Notes under the pieces: generated by a model
What the model saw: the letters and a program-made list of their open reading frames with translations, nothing else
Database searches by the model: none
Told to the model about the DNA's origin: nothing
Source: Sphingobacterium sp.
GTDB taxonomy: Bacteria > Bacteroidota > Bacteroidia > Sphingobacteriales > Sphingobacteriaceae
Length of the DNA: 64,000 nucleotides
Reading direction: 5' to 3'
NCBI GenBank assembly: GCA_029239355.1
Contig: JAQZAZ010000010.1
Coordinates: 1 to 64,000 of the forward strand
In this document: positions 45,777 to 53,914 of the stretch, one piece after another
Numbering within the stretch: position 1 is the stretch's first letter
How the letters are laid out: each line of letters begins with the position of its first letter
Translations under genes and position numbers: made by a program

Positions 45777-46769
45777 CTATACGAATACCGTATTTTCGGT
45801 CGTACCCGTAGTCAATATATCAGCGATACTTTTTAATGTTCGTTGAGAAATTTGGGTAAGTGCTTCTGTTGTGAAAAATGCTTGATGTGCTGTTACCAAA
45901 ACATTTGGAAAACTCATCAATAACTGAATGGTATCATCTTCGATAATAGCAGTGGAGAGATCTTTGAAAAACAGTTTCTCTTCCTGCTCGTAAACATCAA
46001 TACCTAATAATCCTATCTTACGCGTTTTCAATGCACTAATGGCATCGCTCGTGTGAATAAGATTGCCACGGCTTGTATTGATAATAGTTACCCCGTCCTT
46101 CATTTTTGCCAGTGATTCCTTATTGATGAGGTAATGATTGTCTGGCGTAAGCGGACAATGTAATGAGATGATATCTGAATCCTTAAATAACTGATCAAGA
46201 CTTGTGTATTGAACACCAGCTATAATCAGCTCCTGATCGGGATACAAATCATAAGCGATGACCTCTGCACCAAATCCCAATGCAATTCTGATAAATGATT
46301 TTCCAATTTTTCCTGTTCCAATAACTCCAATTTTCTTTTGATGGATATTGAAACCTAATAAACCGTTTAAGGCAAAATTTTGCTCACGGACACGATTATA
46401 GGCTTTGTGGGTTTTTCGGTTGAGTGTTAATAGCATGGCCATCGTATGTTCGGCAACGGCTTCAGGGGAATAAGCTGGGACACGGCAGACTTGGATACCA
46501 AATTCTTTTGCTGCCTCCAAATCGACATTATTGAAACCCGCACATCGTAAAGCAATCAACTTTATACCTTTGTGAGCAAGGATTTCGATCACCTGCCGGT
46601 TCACTTTGTCATTGACAAAAACGCAAACAACATCTTCGTCTTCAATTGCATTGACAATATGGGGGCCAAGATGGGTTTCATAAAAATTGAATTGGAAACC
46701 ATAAGTTTCGTTTTCCCGTTCGAAAAAGACTTTATCGTAAGGTTTGGTTGAAAAGAAAGCTATTTTCAT
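45777..46769 (-). CDS. ldhA: D-lactate dehydrogenase (2-hydroxyacid dehydrogenase)
   Basis: A 330-residue NAD-dependent enzyme reducing pyruvate to D-lactate. The nucleotide loop V-I-G-T-G-K-I-G is at 149-156 with Asp174 at the end of strand 2, giving NAD preference. The catalytic set is Arg234 (S-R-G), Glu263 (Y-E-Q-E-E) and His295 (T-A-H-Q). The start K-I-A-F-F-S-T-K-P-Y-D and the F-F-K-D-L segment are typical of fermentative LdhA. Divergent from the nitronate monooxygenase-like gene. Confidence 0.94.
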   Translation of the reverse strand: MKIAFFSTKPYDKVFFERENETYGFQFNFYETHLGPHIVNAIEDEDVVCVFVNDKVNRQVIEILAHKGIKLIALRCAGFNNVDLEAAKEFGIQVCRVPAYSPEAVAEHTMAMLLTLNRKTHKAYNRVREQNFALNGLLGFNIHQKKIGVIGTGKIGKSFIRIALGFGAEVIAYDLYPDQELIIAGVQYTSLDQLFKDSDIISLHCPLTPDNHYLINKESLAKMKDGVTIINTSRGNLIHTSDAISALKTRKIGLLGIDVYEQEEKLFFKDLSTAIIEDDTIQLLMSFPNVLVTAHQAFFTTEALTQISQRTLKSIADILTTGTTENTVFV

Positions 46770-46935
46770 AAAATTGTATATCCTATGTAAATATACAGTA
46801 TTAATTTTTTACCGGGTTTAAATTTAGTTGAATAATGGGAGGAATTCTTGCAGAATCCATGATAAAAGCGGTAAATTAGTTTGAAAGTACAATAAAATTA
46901 TTCGATTTAACTTTTGAACATAAAATCATTTCATC

Positions 46936-48003
46936 ATGACTTGGTCAACTCAAATTACACAGCTATTAGACATAAAATATCCGATTGTACAGGCACCGAT
47001 GTTTGGGGTTACTACACCGCAGATGGTTGCTGGAGCATCGGAAACCGGCGCGCTGGGTACATTGGCATTGGGAGATTTATCATACGAAAAATGTATGGAT
47101 GCTATTGAGGCTACCAGAAGATTAACAACACAGCCTTTTGCAGTCAATATCTTTGTGAATAGCATGCCTGAGGTATCAGAAAATCTAAGATCTCAGTATA
47201 GTAAAGTTAGTTCATTTGTAGCGACATTGGCTCATCAACACGGTTTGGAGGTCGTACTACCGAGGTTCGAGGAAATTCATTTGACGGATTATAAGGATCA
47301 AGTCGCAGCCATTATTGCCAGCAAGTGCAAAATCGTCAGTTTTACTTTTGGTAATTTAGACCACCAGAGCATAGCTTTGTTAAAAGAAAATGAAACTGTC
47401 TTAATTGGTACCTGCACATCCCTTGCGGAAGCGCTGCTGTTAGAGGAATCAGGTATTGATATTATTTGTGTACAAGGGCTGGAAGCTGGAGGACACCGTG
47501 GAAGTTTCAATGCTACCATCATCCCCCAGATTGGTGGACTTTCCTTATTGTCGCACGTACATGATCATATTGATAAACCATTGATTTATGCGGGCGGGAT
47601 ATATAATGCCCGGACTTTGCTTGCTGCGAAACAATTGGGCGCTGCAGGTTTTCAAGTTGGTAGTCTATTGCTTAAATCTAAGGAAAGTGCACTCCTGGAT
47701 TTTGAGAAACAACATTTAAGTCAGGTGAAAGAATCAGATATCGTATTGACCCGGAGTTTTTCTGGAAGGTTTACTAGGGCAATTACGAACACTTTCATTA
47801 AAACTGTGGACGGAACTGATTTTATTTTACCATATCCCTATCAAAATAAATTAACCAATGCGTTGAGGGAGGCAGCAAAGGCGAAGGGAAACACTGATTT
47901 CGTTGGCATATGGATCGGACAATCCATCCATCGGTATCAGGACAGCTCGACCAGTGATATCCTAAGGGGGCTTATTCGGGAAGTTGAATTGGCAACAGAT
48001 TGA
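46936..48003 (+). CDS. Nitronate monooxygenase-family flavoprotein
   Basis: A 355-residue FMN-binding TIM-barrel protein of the 2-nitropropane dioxygenase/NMO family. Signature segments are V-Q-A-P-M-F-G near 21, V-Q-G-L-E-A-G-G-H-R-G near 182-192 and Y-A-G-G-I near 220, the last two binding flavin phosphate. It oxidises nitronates such as propionate-3-nitronate, or acts as an enoyl reductase in related members. Single gene with its own intergenic region; no regulator adjacent. Confidence 0.9.
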   Translation: MTWSTQITQLLDIKYPIVQAPMFGVTTPQMVAGASETGALGTLALGDLSYEKCMDAIEATRRLTTQPFAVNIFVNSMPEVSENLRSQYSKVSSFVATLAHQHGLEVVLPRFEEIHLTDYKDQVAAIIASKCKIVSFTFGNLDHQSIALLKENETVLIGTCTSLAEALLLEESGIDIICVQGLEAGGHRGSFNATIIPQIGGLSLLSHVHDHIDKPLIYAGGIYNARTLLAAKQLGAAGFQVGSLLLKSKESALLDFEKQHLSQVKESDIVLTRSFSGRFTRAITNTFIKTVDGTDFILPYPYQNKLTNALREAAKAKGNTDFVGIWIGQSIHRYQDSSTSDILRGLIREVELATD

Positions 48004-48157
48004 ATATTAAATAAGCCATTAACCAATGTAACTAAAAATACAATTAAGATAGGATTGCCTGTGGATGTAGATATTGTTCTACAATAATTTATTCTTTTTT
48101 CTTCTTTTATATAGAAAATGATTAAATTAGAGTTAACTGAGTTATAAACATATTCAT

Positions 48158-48874
48158 ATGGAAATTAAAACATCTTCAAAGTTTGTTGCCGAACTAATTG
48201 GAACATTTGGTTTGGTACTATTTGGTTGTGGTGCAGCCGCTATTGCCGGAGCCAATACCATGGGGGGACTTTCGGGGTTAGGCCTCCTGGGCATAGCTGT
48301 GGCATTTGGTCTATCCGTTGTAGTTTTTGCCTATGCCATTGGAGGGATTTCGGGCTGTCATATTAATCCAGCTGTGACAGTGGGGGTATTGTTGGCTGGA
48401 AGAATGTCTGCTAAGGACGCAATTGTGTATATCATTGCACAATTTATCGGTGCACTTTTGGGTGCATTTGTATTACAGCAAATTCTAAGTGGGCAATTAG
48501 CGGGTTTTACAGCTGGTGAATGGGCTTACGGGGCCAATGGATGGGGAAAAGGTTATCAAAATGAATATGGTACAGCTTCGGCTTTTCTTATTGAAGCTGT
48601 TTTAACTTTCCTCTTTCTTTTTGTTATTTTGGCCACAACATCAAAAGTTGGAAATGGAACGATGGCGGGTTTAGCAATTGGATTTACATTGCTATTAATA
48701 CATTTGGTAGCCATACCAGTGACAGGTACTTCGGTTAACCCTGCTCGATCATTCGGTCCTGCGATTCTTGCAGGAGGTAACGCGTTATCGCAATTGTGGT
48801 TATTTATAGTTGCACCTCTTGTCGGCGCGGCGGTTGCTGCGGGCGTGTGGAGAGCTTTGGAACCTAAAGATTAA
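48158..48874 (+). CDS. aqpZ: Aquaporin Z
   Basis: A 238-residue six-span channel. Both pore motifs are complete: N70-P-A in G-C-H-I-N-P-A-V-T and N194-P-A-R in T-S-V-N-P-A-R-S-F. The filter Arg197 follows the second motif and the narrow selectivity pattern (F, H, Arg) fits a water channel rather than a glycerol facilitator. The loop between the third and fourth spans is longer than in E. coli AqpZ. Monocistronic; a hairpin follows. Confidence 0.96.
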   Translation: MEIKTSSKFVAELIGTFGLVLFGCGAAAIAGANTMGGLSGLGLLGIAVAFGLSVVVFAYAIGGISGCHINPAVTVGVLLAGRMSAKDAIVYIIAQFIGALLGAFVLQQILSGQLAGFTAGEWAYGANGWGKGYQNEYGTASAFLIEAVLTFLFLFVILATTSKVGNGTMAGLAIGFTLLLIHLVAIPVTGTSVNPARSFGPAILAGGNALSQLWLFIVAPLVGAAVAAGVWRALEPKD

Positions 48875-48892
48875 CCGTTATAACAGCAAATT

Positions 48893-48925
48893 ACAGCGCG
48901 TAAGGAAGCTATCCTTACGCGCTGT
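48893..48925 (+). terminator. Hairpin after aqpZ
   Basis: A perfect 14-base stem (48893-48906/48912-48925, core ACAGCGCG/CGCGCTGT) with a 5-base loop. The T-rich tail is weak (TTGTGTG), so termination is likely but less certain. The threonine aldolase gene ends 47 bases farther. Confidence 0.65.
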
Positions 48926-48971
48926 TTGTGTGTACTAAAGTCGTATCCCAATACGAATTTTAGTCGTGTTT

Positions 48972-49997
48972 TTATGCCTCCTGTAAATCCTTGATAAAGG
49001 CCGTGACTTTTTCCTCATCGGTCGCCCAGGAGGTGATGAGTCGAATGGCAGCGTAATCTGCATCGATATTTTTCCAAATATAGAATTGATAATTGATGCT
49101 CAAGCGTTCAATAACTTTTTTTGGTAGAATTGGGAACAGTTGATTTGTGGTGGATTCGGTTAGGAAGGTATAGCCTTTGCCTCGGACTGCTGCTGCGATA
49201 CGCATGGCCATTACGTTTGCTTTTCGTGCCAGATCGAAATACAGATCATCTTTAAAAAGTTCTAAAAACTGAATGGAAAGAATTCGCCCTTTGGCCAACA
49301 TGGCGCCTTTTTGCTTGATGGCATAATCAAAATCCGTAGCTAATTCGGGTTTATTAAAGATAATGGCTTCACCTAAAAGCGCACCATTTTTAGTGCCGCC
49401 AATATAGAATACATCAGTATACTGACTGATTGCCGTAAGTGTCAGGTCGTTATTTTCCGCCGTAAGTGCATGCCCTAATCGAGCGCCGTCCATATAAAGT
49501 AATAGCTCATGGGATTGGCAAAATTGAAAAAGAGCTTTGATTTCGTCATTGGTATAAACTGTGCCAATTTCTGTTGAATTAGAAATATAGACTAGGCGTG
49601 GCTTGACCACATGCGGAGCGAGTGCATACGCTGTTAAAACTTCAGTGATATCGTTAGGTCGTAATTTTCCATCTGTCGTTTCGGTCGTAATCACCTTGTG
49701 ACCCGTGGCTTCGATGGCACCTGTTTCATTTGCCGCAATATGCCCTGTTTTTGCACTTATCACAGCCTCATGCACACGCAGTAGGAACGATATAACCAGT
49801 AAATTCGTTTGCGTACCTCCTGACACAAAATGGATGGCTGCAGGTGGATTATTCAATCTTTCTCTTAAAATTGCTTTCGCCTCCTGTGCGTATTCGTCTT
49901 CGCCATATCCAAGTTGTTGTACCAGATTAGTTTCAATAAGTTTATCCAAAATACGGGGGTGTGCTCCCTCCGAATAGTCGTTTTTAAAGTTATACAT
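48972..49997 (-). CDS. Low-specificity threonine aldolase-type PLP enzyme
   Basis: A 341-residue beta-eliminating lyase family protein splitting threonine into glycine and acetaldehyde. The PLP Lys203 is in G-G-T-K-N-G; Asp170 in Y-M-D-G-A-R-L-G binds the ring nitrogen and His86 (T-G-H-I-A) stacks on it. Its size is typical (about 340). Alternative roles in this family include other beta-hydroxy amino acids. Single gene; no promoter element identified. Confidence 0.92.
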   Translation of the reverse strand: MYNFKNDYSEGAHPRILDKLIETNLVQQLGYGEDEYAQEAKAILRERLNNPPAAIHFVSGGTQTNLLVISFLLRVHEAVISAKTGHIAANETGAIEATGHKVITTETTDGKLRPNDITEVLTAYALAPHVVKPRLVYISNSTEIGTVYTNDEIKALFQFCQSHELLLYMDGARLGHALTAENNDLTLTAISQYTDVFYIGGTKNGALLGEAIIFNKPELATDFDYAIKQKGAMLAKGRILSIQFLELFKDDLYFDLARKANVMAMRIAAAVRGKGYTFLTESTTNQLFPILPKKVIERLSINYQFYIWKNIDADYAAIRLITSWATDEEKVTAFIKDLQEA

Positions 49998-50216
49998 AAT
50001 AAGTGTTTTAGCTCAGGTATTATTCTAATTTACCAACGGCTACGGTAGTCTTTCCTGATCCTTATATTAGAAACCAGAGAACAGAAAAGGCCATGGCCGT
50101 TTGTGCATTCAAAAGTATAAATAGGTTCTTACTTTTTTCTGTTTTTAAACAAAAAAAGAATAATGGACAGATTAATTACCTTACTTATCAGGGATTCCGG
50201 CAGAGCGCTAGTCCTA

Positions 50217-50262
50217 AACACCAAACTGCCCGTCAAGGTGATTTGACAAGCAGTTTGGTGTT
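50217..50262. other. Strong stem-loop downstream of the glucanase gene
   Basis: Arms 50217-50229 and 50250-50262 pair perfectly (13 bases), and an inner GTCAA/TTGAC pair continues the stem after a 2x2 internal loop. It lies 24 bases after the glycoside hydrolase stop codon, as a terminator would, but neither side has a T-run. It may stabilise the mRNA end. The rest of 49998-50286 holds no convincing gene. Confidence 0.6.
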
Positions 50263-50286
50263 ATACGAGAACGACGAAATGAAATC

Positions 50287-52338
50287 TTACTTTAATAAGT
50301 CATAGACACGAACGTAGTCAATTTCAAATGTTGCCGGGAATATCGCATCGTCGACACCTTCTTTGCCCCCCCAGTTGCCACCAACAGCCAAATTGATTAA
50401 CCAATGGAATTTTTGGTCAAAGGGCCATTCGTTAAAACCCTTGTTTTCATTGTCAACCTTGAAAATCTCCCGCTCATCAACAAAACCTTTGATGTAGCTT
50501 GGCGTCCAGTCTATACGATAGGTGTGAAACTCATCAGAAACGCCAGGTACCTTTTTTTTGCTGGTTTTTTGTGTATTTATACCATGATTATACGATTTGG
50601 TATGGGTAGAAATATGAACGACATCCTGATCGTATCCGACATGTTCAAGGAGATCTATTTCCCCAGAATTAGGCCATTCCCCATATTTTCGATCGGTAGG
50701 AAGCATCCAGATCGCTGGCCAGGAACCGCGACCTAGCGGCAGTTTTGCCCGTGCTTCAAATCTGCCATAAGTAAAATCGCCTTTATTCTTGCTGGTCAGC
50801 CGGGCTGAGGTATAGGACTTCCCCCCTTTGTTATCTTTTCTTGCTGTAATCTTCAGTACGCCACCTTGCACCAGTGAATTTGTCCGTGAAGCCTCCATAT
50901 AATATTGTAATTCATTATTTCCCCAGCCATCATATAAAGAACCGATATCGTATGACCATTTGGTTTTATCCGGTAAGCCAGCGTAATTAAATTCATCAGA
51001 CCATATCGGCGTCGGCGAAAAGTGATAGGTTTTGTCATTAGTCTTAGCAGAATTTGATGACACATAAAAGGGGATATTTGCCGTCGCAACATTGTTGTTT
51101 CCATCATTGGCATAGACAAATAGCCGATAAGCACCTTCTCTGGAAGGAGCAGTTAATGTACCCTTGTCGTTCGTGCTATTTTTGATAAAGCCAGCTAGCG
51201 CCTGTGGTCGCTCTTCGCGGTCACCACCTTCTTTCAGGTCAGTGCTCTCATGGAGTAGTTCCCAGCGTATCCGTAATTTATCTCCATCAGGGTCATGTAC
51301 AAAGACTTCGATGGGATAGGCTTTGCCCGATTCAAGATAGATAAAATCTTTTGCCTGCCTGTTGTCCAATAAAAAGGAGTCCAGCTGAGGAGCCCGATTG
51401 CTTGGCCATTTGCCCGACCACAGATAATGCATCACATCGACAACCTCATTTTCTTCGCCAGCTTCGGTAAACAATCCGTACCAGGTCGGCGTACGTTCCT
51501 GTTTCTGTCCCCACAGAAAGACATAAGAGCCCAGGCAGTTTTTGTCCTGACCGATAGAGGCTTCGTATCGACTTTTATAAACAGCTGCTTTTTCGTGGCT
51601 GGTTTCTTCAATGGATGCCCCCCAAGGTGTTTGGAGGCCTTCCCAATGGCCAGTAGGTCCCCATTCTGTTACGATATAGGGTTTGTTCCAGCCTGTTTTT
51701 CTCAATTGCTCAGGTACGGAGGCAAGTCCGCCATATACTTGCACGGCAATAAGATCCAATGTCGGACATTTGCTTTTGATATAATCAATTTCCTTTTGAT
51801 TTATACCGGCGAGCATGGTTGTGACCAGGTGATTGGGGTCTAAATCATGGATCATCTCGGCTATAGCGTTGACAGCATCCCAGACCTTGGGATTACTGTA
51901 ATGCAGGTTGAGTTCATTGCCGATTCCCCAGGCCAATAGGGCCGGATGATCTTTGTATTTCAGGATGACTGTGCGCAGGTATTCTTTTTGTTTTGCAACA
52001 GCCACTGGGTCATTGTAATCGAAACCATGCCGTTCTGTTTTCACATCGAGACCTAAGGTTACTGTGAGTCCCAACTGTTGTGCTTTATTCAGGATTTCAC
52101 CTGCTTGGTGCGGGCTCCATGTGCGTATAGAGTTACCTCCATACGCTTTTAATTGTTCCATATTGCTTGTTCCGCCCGCGCCTTTTATGAAGTAAGGCTG
52201 TCCATTGCGCATGATCGTAAAGCCACCGTTGACCTCCGTGATCACTGTTTTAATGGGTTTTCCTTGCTGTCCCCAAACCGTGGGAAGGAAAAGAAAGTTT
52301 AGCAATAGAAATGTGAGTAGTCTTTCTGTCGTCATCAT
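50287..52338 (-). CDS. Two-domain glycoside hydrolase: clan-A-like TIM barrel plus GH16 beta-glucanase
   Basis: A 683-residue exported enzyme (signal 1-24). The N-terminal TIM barrel (about 30-300) has Glu142 in W-G-I-G-N-E-L-N as acid/base and Glu225 in V-T-E-W-G-P as nucleophile, as in GH2/GH5-type clan-A enzymes. A linker domain (about 330-435) follows, then GH16 (about 440-683) with the signature E560-I-D562-L-L-E565, the beta-bulge type of laminarinases. Both sites look intact. Likely substrate is beta-1,3-glucan, inferred from GH16 type. The start follows the SusD stop directly (no gap), so it is the third gene of the locus. Confidence 0.92.
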   Translation of the reverse strand: MMTTERLLTFLLLNFLFLPTVWGQQGKPIKTVITEVNGGFTIMRNGQPYFIKGAGGTSNMEQLKAYGGNSIRTWSPHQAGEILNKAQQLGLTVTLGLDVKTERHGFDYNDPVAVAKQKEYLRTVILKYKDHPALLAWGIGNELNLHYSNPKVWDAVNAIAEMIHDLDPNHLVTTMLAGINQKEIDYIKSKCPTLDLIAVQVYGGLASVPEQLRKTGWNKPYIVTEWGPTGHWEGLQTPWGASIEETSHEKAAVYKSRYEASIGQDKNCLGSYVFLWGQKQERTPTWYGLFTEAGEENEVVDVMHYLWSGKWPSNRAPQLDSFLLDNRQAKDFIYLESGKAYPIEVFVHDPDGDKLRIRWELLHESTDLKEGGDREERPQALAGFIKNSTNDKGTLTAPSREGAYRLFVYANDGNNNVATANIPFYVSSNSAKTNDKTYHFSPTPIWSDEFNYAGLPDKTKWSYDIGSLYDGWGNNELQYYMEASRTNSLVQGGVLKITARKDNKGGKSYTSARLTSKNKGDFTYGRFEARAKLPLGRGSWPAIWMLPTDRKYGEWPNSGEIDLLEHVGYDQDVVHISTHTKSYNHGINTQKTSKKKVPGVSDEFHTYRIDWTPSYIKGFVDEREIFKVDNENKGFNEWPFDQKFHWLINLAVGGNWGGKEGVDDAIFPATFEIDYVRVYDLLK

Positions 52339-53889
52339 TTAACGAAAATTAGGATTTGCATCTATTTGAGTCTGTGGTATTGGAAGGTATTCGCTTATAC
52401 CGGGAGTGAATTTTGTGCCGAATACCTCCTTTGCACGCCCTGTACGGACCAGGTCATTGAAACGTTCACCCCACCATTCGCAAGCAAATTCGGCACGCCG
52501 TTCATCCAGGATTTGACTTAAAGTGACATTGGTAATTGCTGTTAGTTTTGCCCGTTCGCGAATTAGACGAAAAGGCTCGTCACCGTTCTGCCCCTTCCTG
52601 ACCTTGGCCTCTGCATTTAATAAAAGTACATCCGCATAACGTAATATACGCACATTATTGTTTGCCCCATACTCCATTCGACCTGCTGTCATCTGTGATT
52701 TTGGAAGATAGGCTTTGCCATTGAAAAATTTTACACCAAAAGGGTTGCCATAGACAACATCGCCACTTGGGGTTGTTGCTGTCGTTGCAGGATTGCCATT
52801 AACACCACAATATAAAATTGTCGTCTTTAATCGTTCGGTTTCACCTCTATTGGTCAAGAAATCAACAATATTCTGTGAAGGTGGTACCCAACCGGCACCA
52901 GAAATAGGACTCCCTTTCTGATCACCTGCAGGACCTTGCCACTTGAAAAACGTTCCCCAATCAACACCAGGACGAACAATATCTCCGGTTCCTAATCCAA
53001 AATCGGAGTATTGCAGTTCAAAGATAGATTCGTTGGACAGTTTTCCAGGAATTTTAAAAAGCTCATAGTAATTGGGGTATAATGAAAATTTGCCACTCGC
53101 GATAATTTTGTTTGTGGCATCGAGAACCTCGTTCCAATGGGCACTTCCGTTATCATTTCCCGCCAAATCTGCTGCGGCTTTCGCTTTTAAAAGAAGTGCG
53201 GAATATCGTGTTACCGCACCAACGTGCTTGGACTGATTGGGACGCGCATCCTCAAGATCCTCCGAACAGGCATTCATTTCATCAAGAATAAATTGGCGGA
53301 CCTCTGCGGCTGTACTTTTATTGATTGTGGCTAGGCGACCGATATTATCGCTGTCTATTAAAATAGGTACATTTCCAAACAGACGTGATGCCATGAGATG
53401 GGCGTACGCCCTTAGAAATCTGACTTCGGCCTTGTATTGTTTATTGAGCTTTATGTCAGCTGTATTTGAGGCGGGGATTTTTGCAGCGAAATTATCTAGT
53501 TCGATCAATGCATTGTTTGCTGCAATAACAAGGCTGTAATAACTGATCCAAGATTGATTTAGTCCCCAATACGATTGAATCGTGAGATCATTTTGAAAAT
53601 TTTTGATACCCATCAATTCGGGATTGTCATTTGGATTTGGTGCAGCCTGTTGATAGTCGTCATCGCGCATACAACGAATGGAAAGGTCAATCCAGTGCAC
53701 CAGATTATCATCTGAAGCCGAACGATATACACCGGAGACAGGACCATACATCAAAGCAGTATTGCTGTAATCGATCTCTTCAGAACGCTGCTGGTTTTCT
53801 AAGGGTTTGTCCAAAAATTTACTACAGCTCGATAGGCCAAAAGAAAGGCCTAAGCAGCTTGTAATCAGGATATATTTAAAAGTTTTCAT
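52339..53889 (-). CDS. SusD/RagB-family glycan-binding lipoprotein
   Basis: A 516-residue surface lipoprotein; signal ends L-S-S-C22. N-terminal Y-S-N-T-A-L-M-Y-G and the TPR-like helical core (I-E-L-D-N-F and A-E-V-R-F-L-R-A-Y-A-H near 150) match SusD; the C-terminal E-R-R-A-E-F-A-C-E-W-W-G-E-R-F-N-D-L-V-R-T-G is the family's signature. It captures oligosaccharide and caps the SusC channel. It lies 25 bases after the SusC gene and is followed directly by the glucanase. Confidence 0.96.
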   Translation of the reverse strand: MKTFKYILITSCLGLSFGLSSCSKFLDKPLENQQRSEEIDYSNTALMYGPVSGVYRSASDDNLVHWIDLSIRCMRDDDYQQAAPNPNDNPELMGIKNFQNDLTIQSYWGLNQSWISYYSLVIAANNALIELDNFAAKIPASNTADIKLNKQYKAEVRFLRAYAHLMASRLFGNVPILIDSDNIGRLATINKSTAAEVRQFILDEMNACSEDLEDARPNQSKHVGAVTRYSALLLKAKAAADLAGNDNGSAHWNEVLDATNKIIASGKFSLYPNYYELFKIPGKLSNESIFELQYSDFGLGTGDIVRPGVDWGTFFKWQGPAGDQKGSPISGAGWVPPSQNIVDFLTNRGETERLKTTILYCGVNGNPATTATTPSGDVVYGNPFGVKFFNGKAYLPKSQMTAGRMEYGANNNVRILRYADVLLLNAEAKVRKGQNGDEPFRLIRERAKLTAITNVTLSQILDERRAEFACEWWGERFNDLVRTGRAKEVFGTKFTPGISEYLPIPQTQIDANPNFR

Positions 53890-53914
53890 GCAGTTTAAAT
53901 TAAAGGGTTAATAG

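Noticed and set aside
50093-50305. 70-codon plus-strand frame
   Set aside because: It runs through the stem-loop and into the end of the glucanase gene, and its sequence resembles no family.
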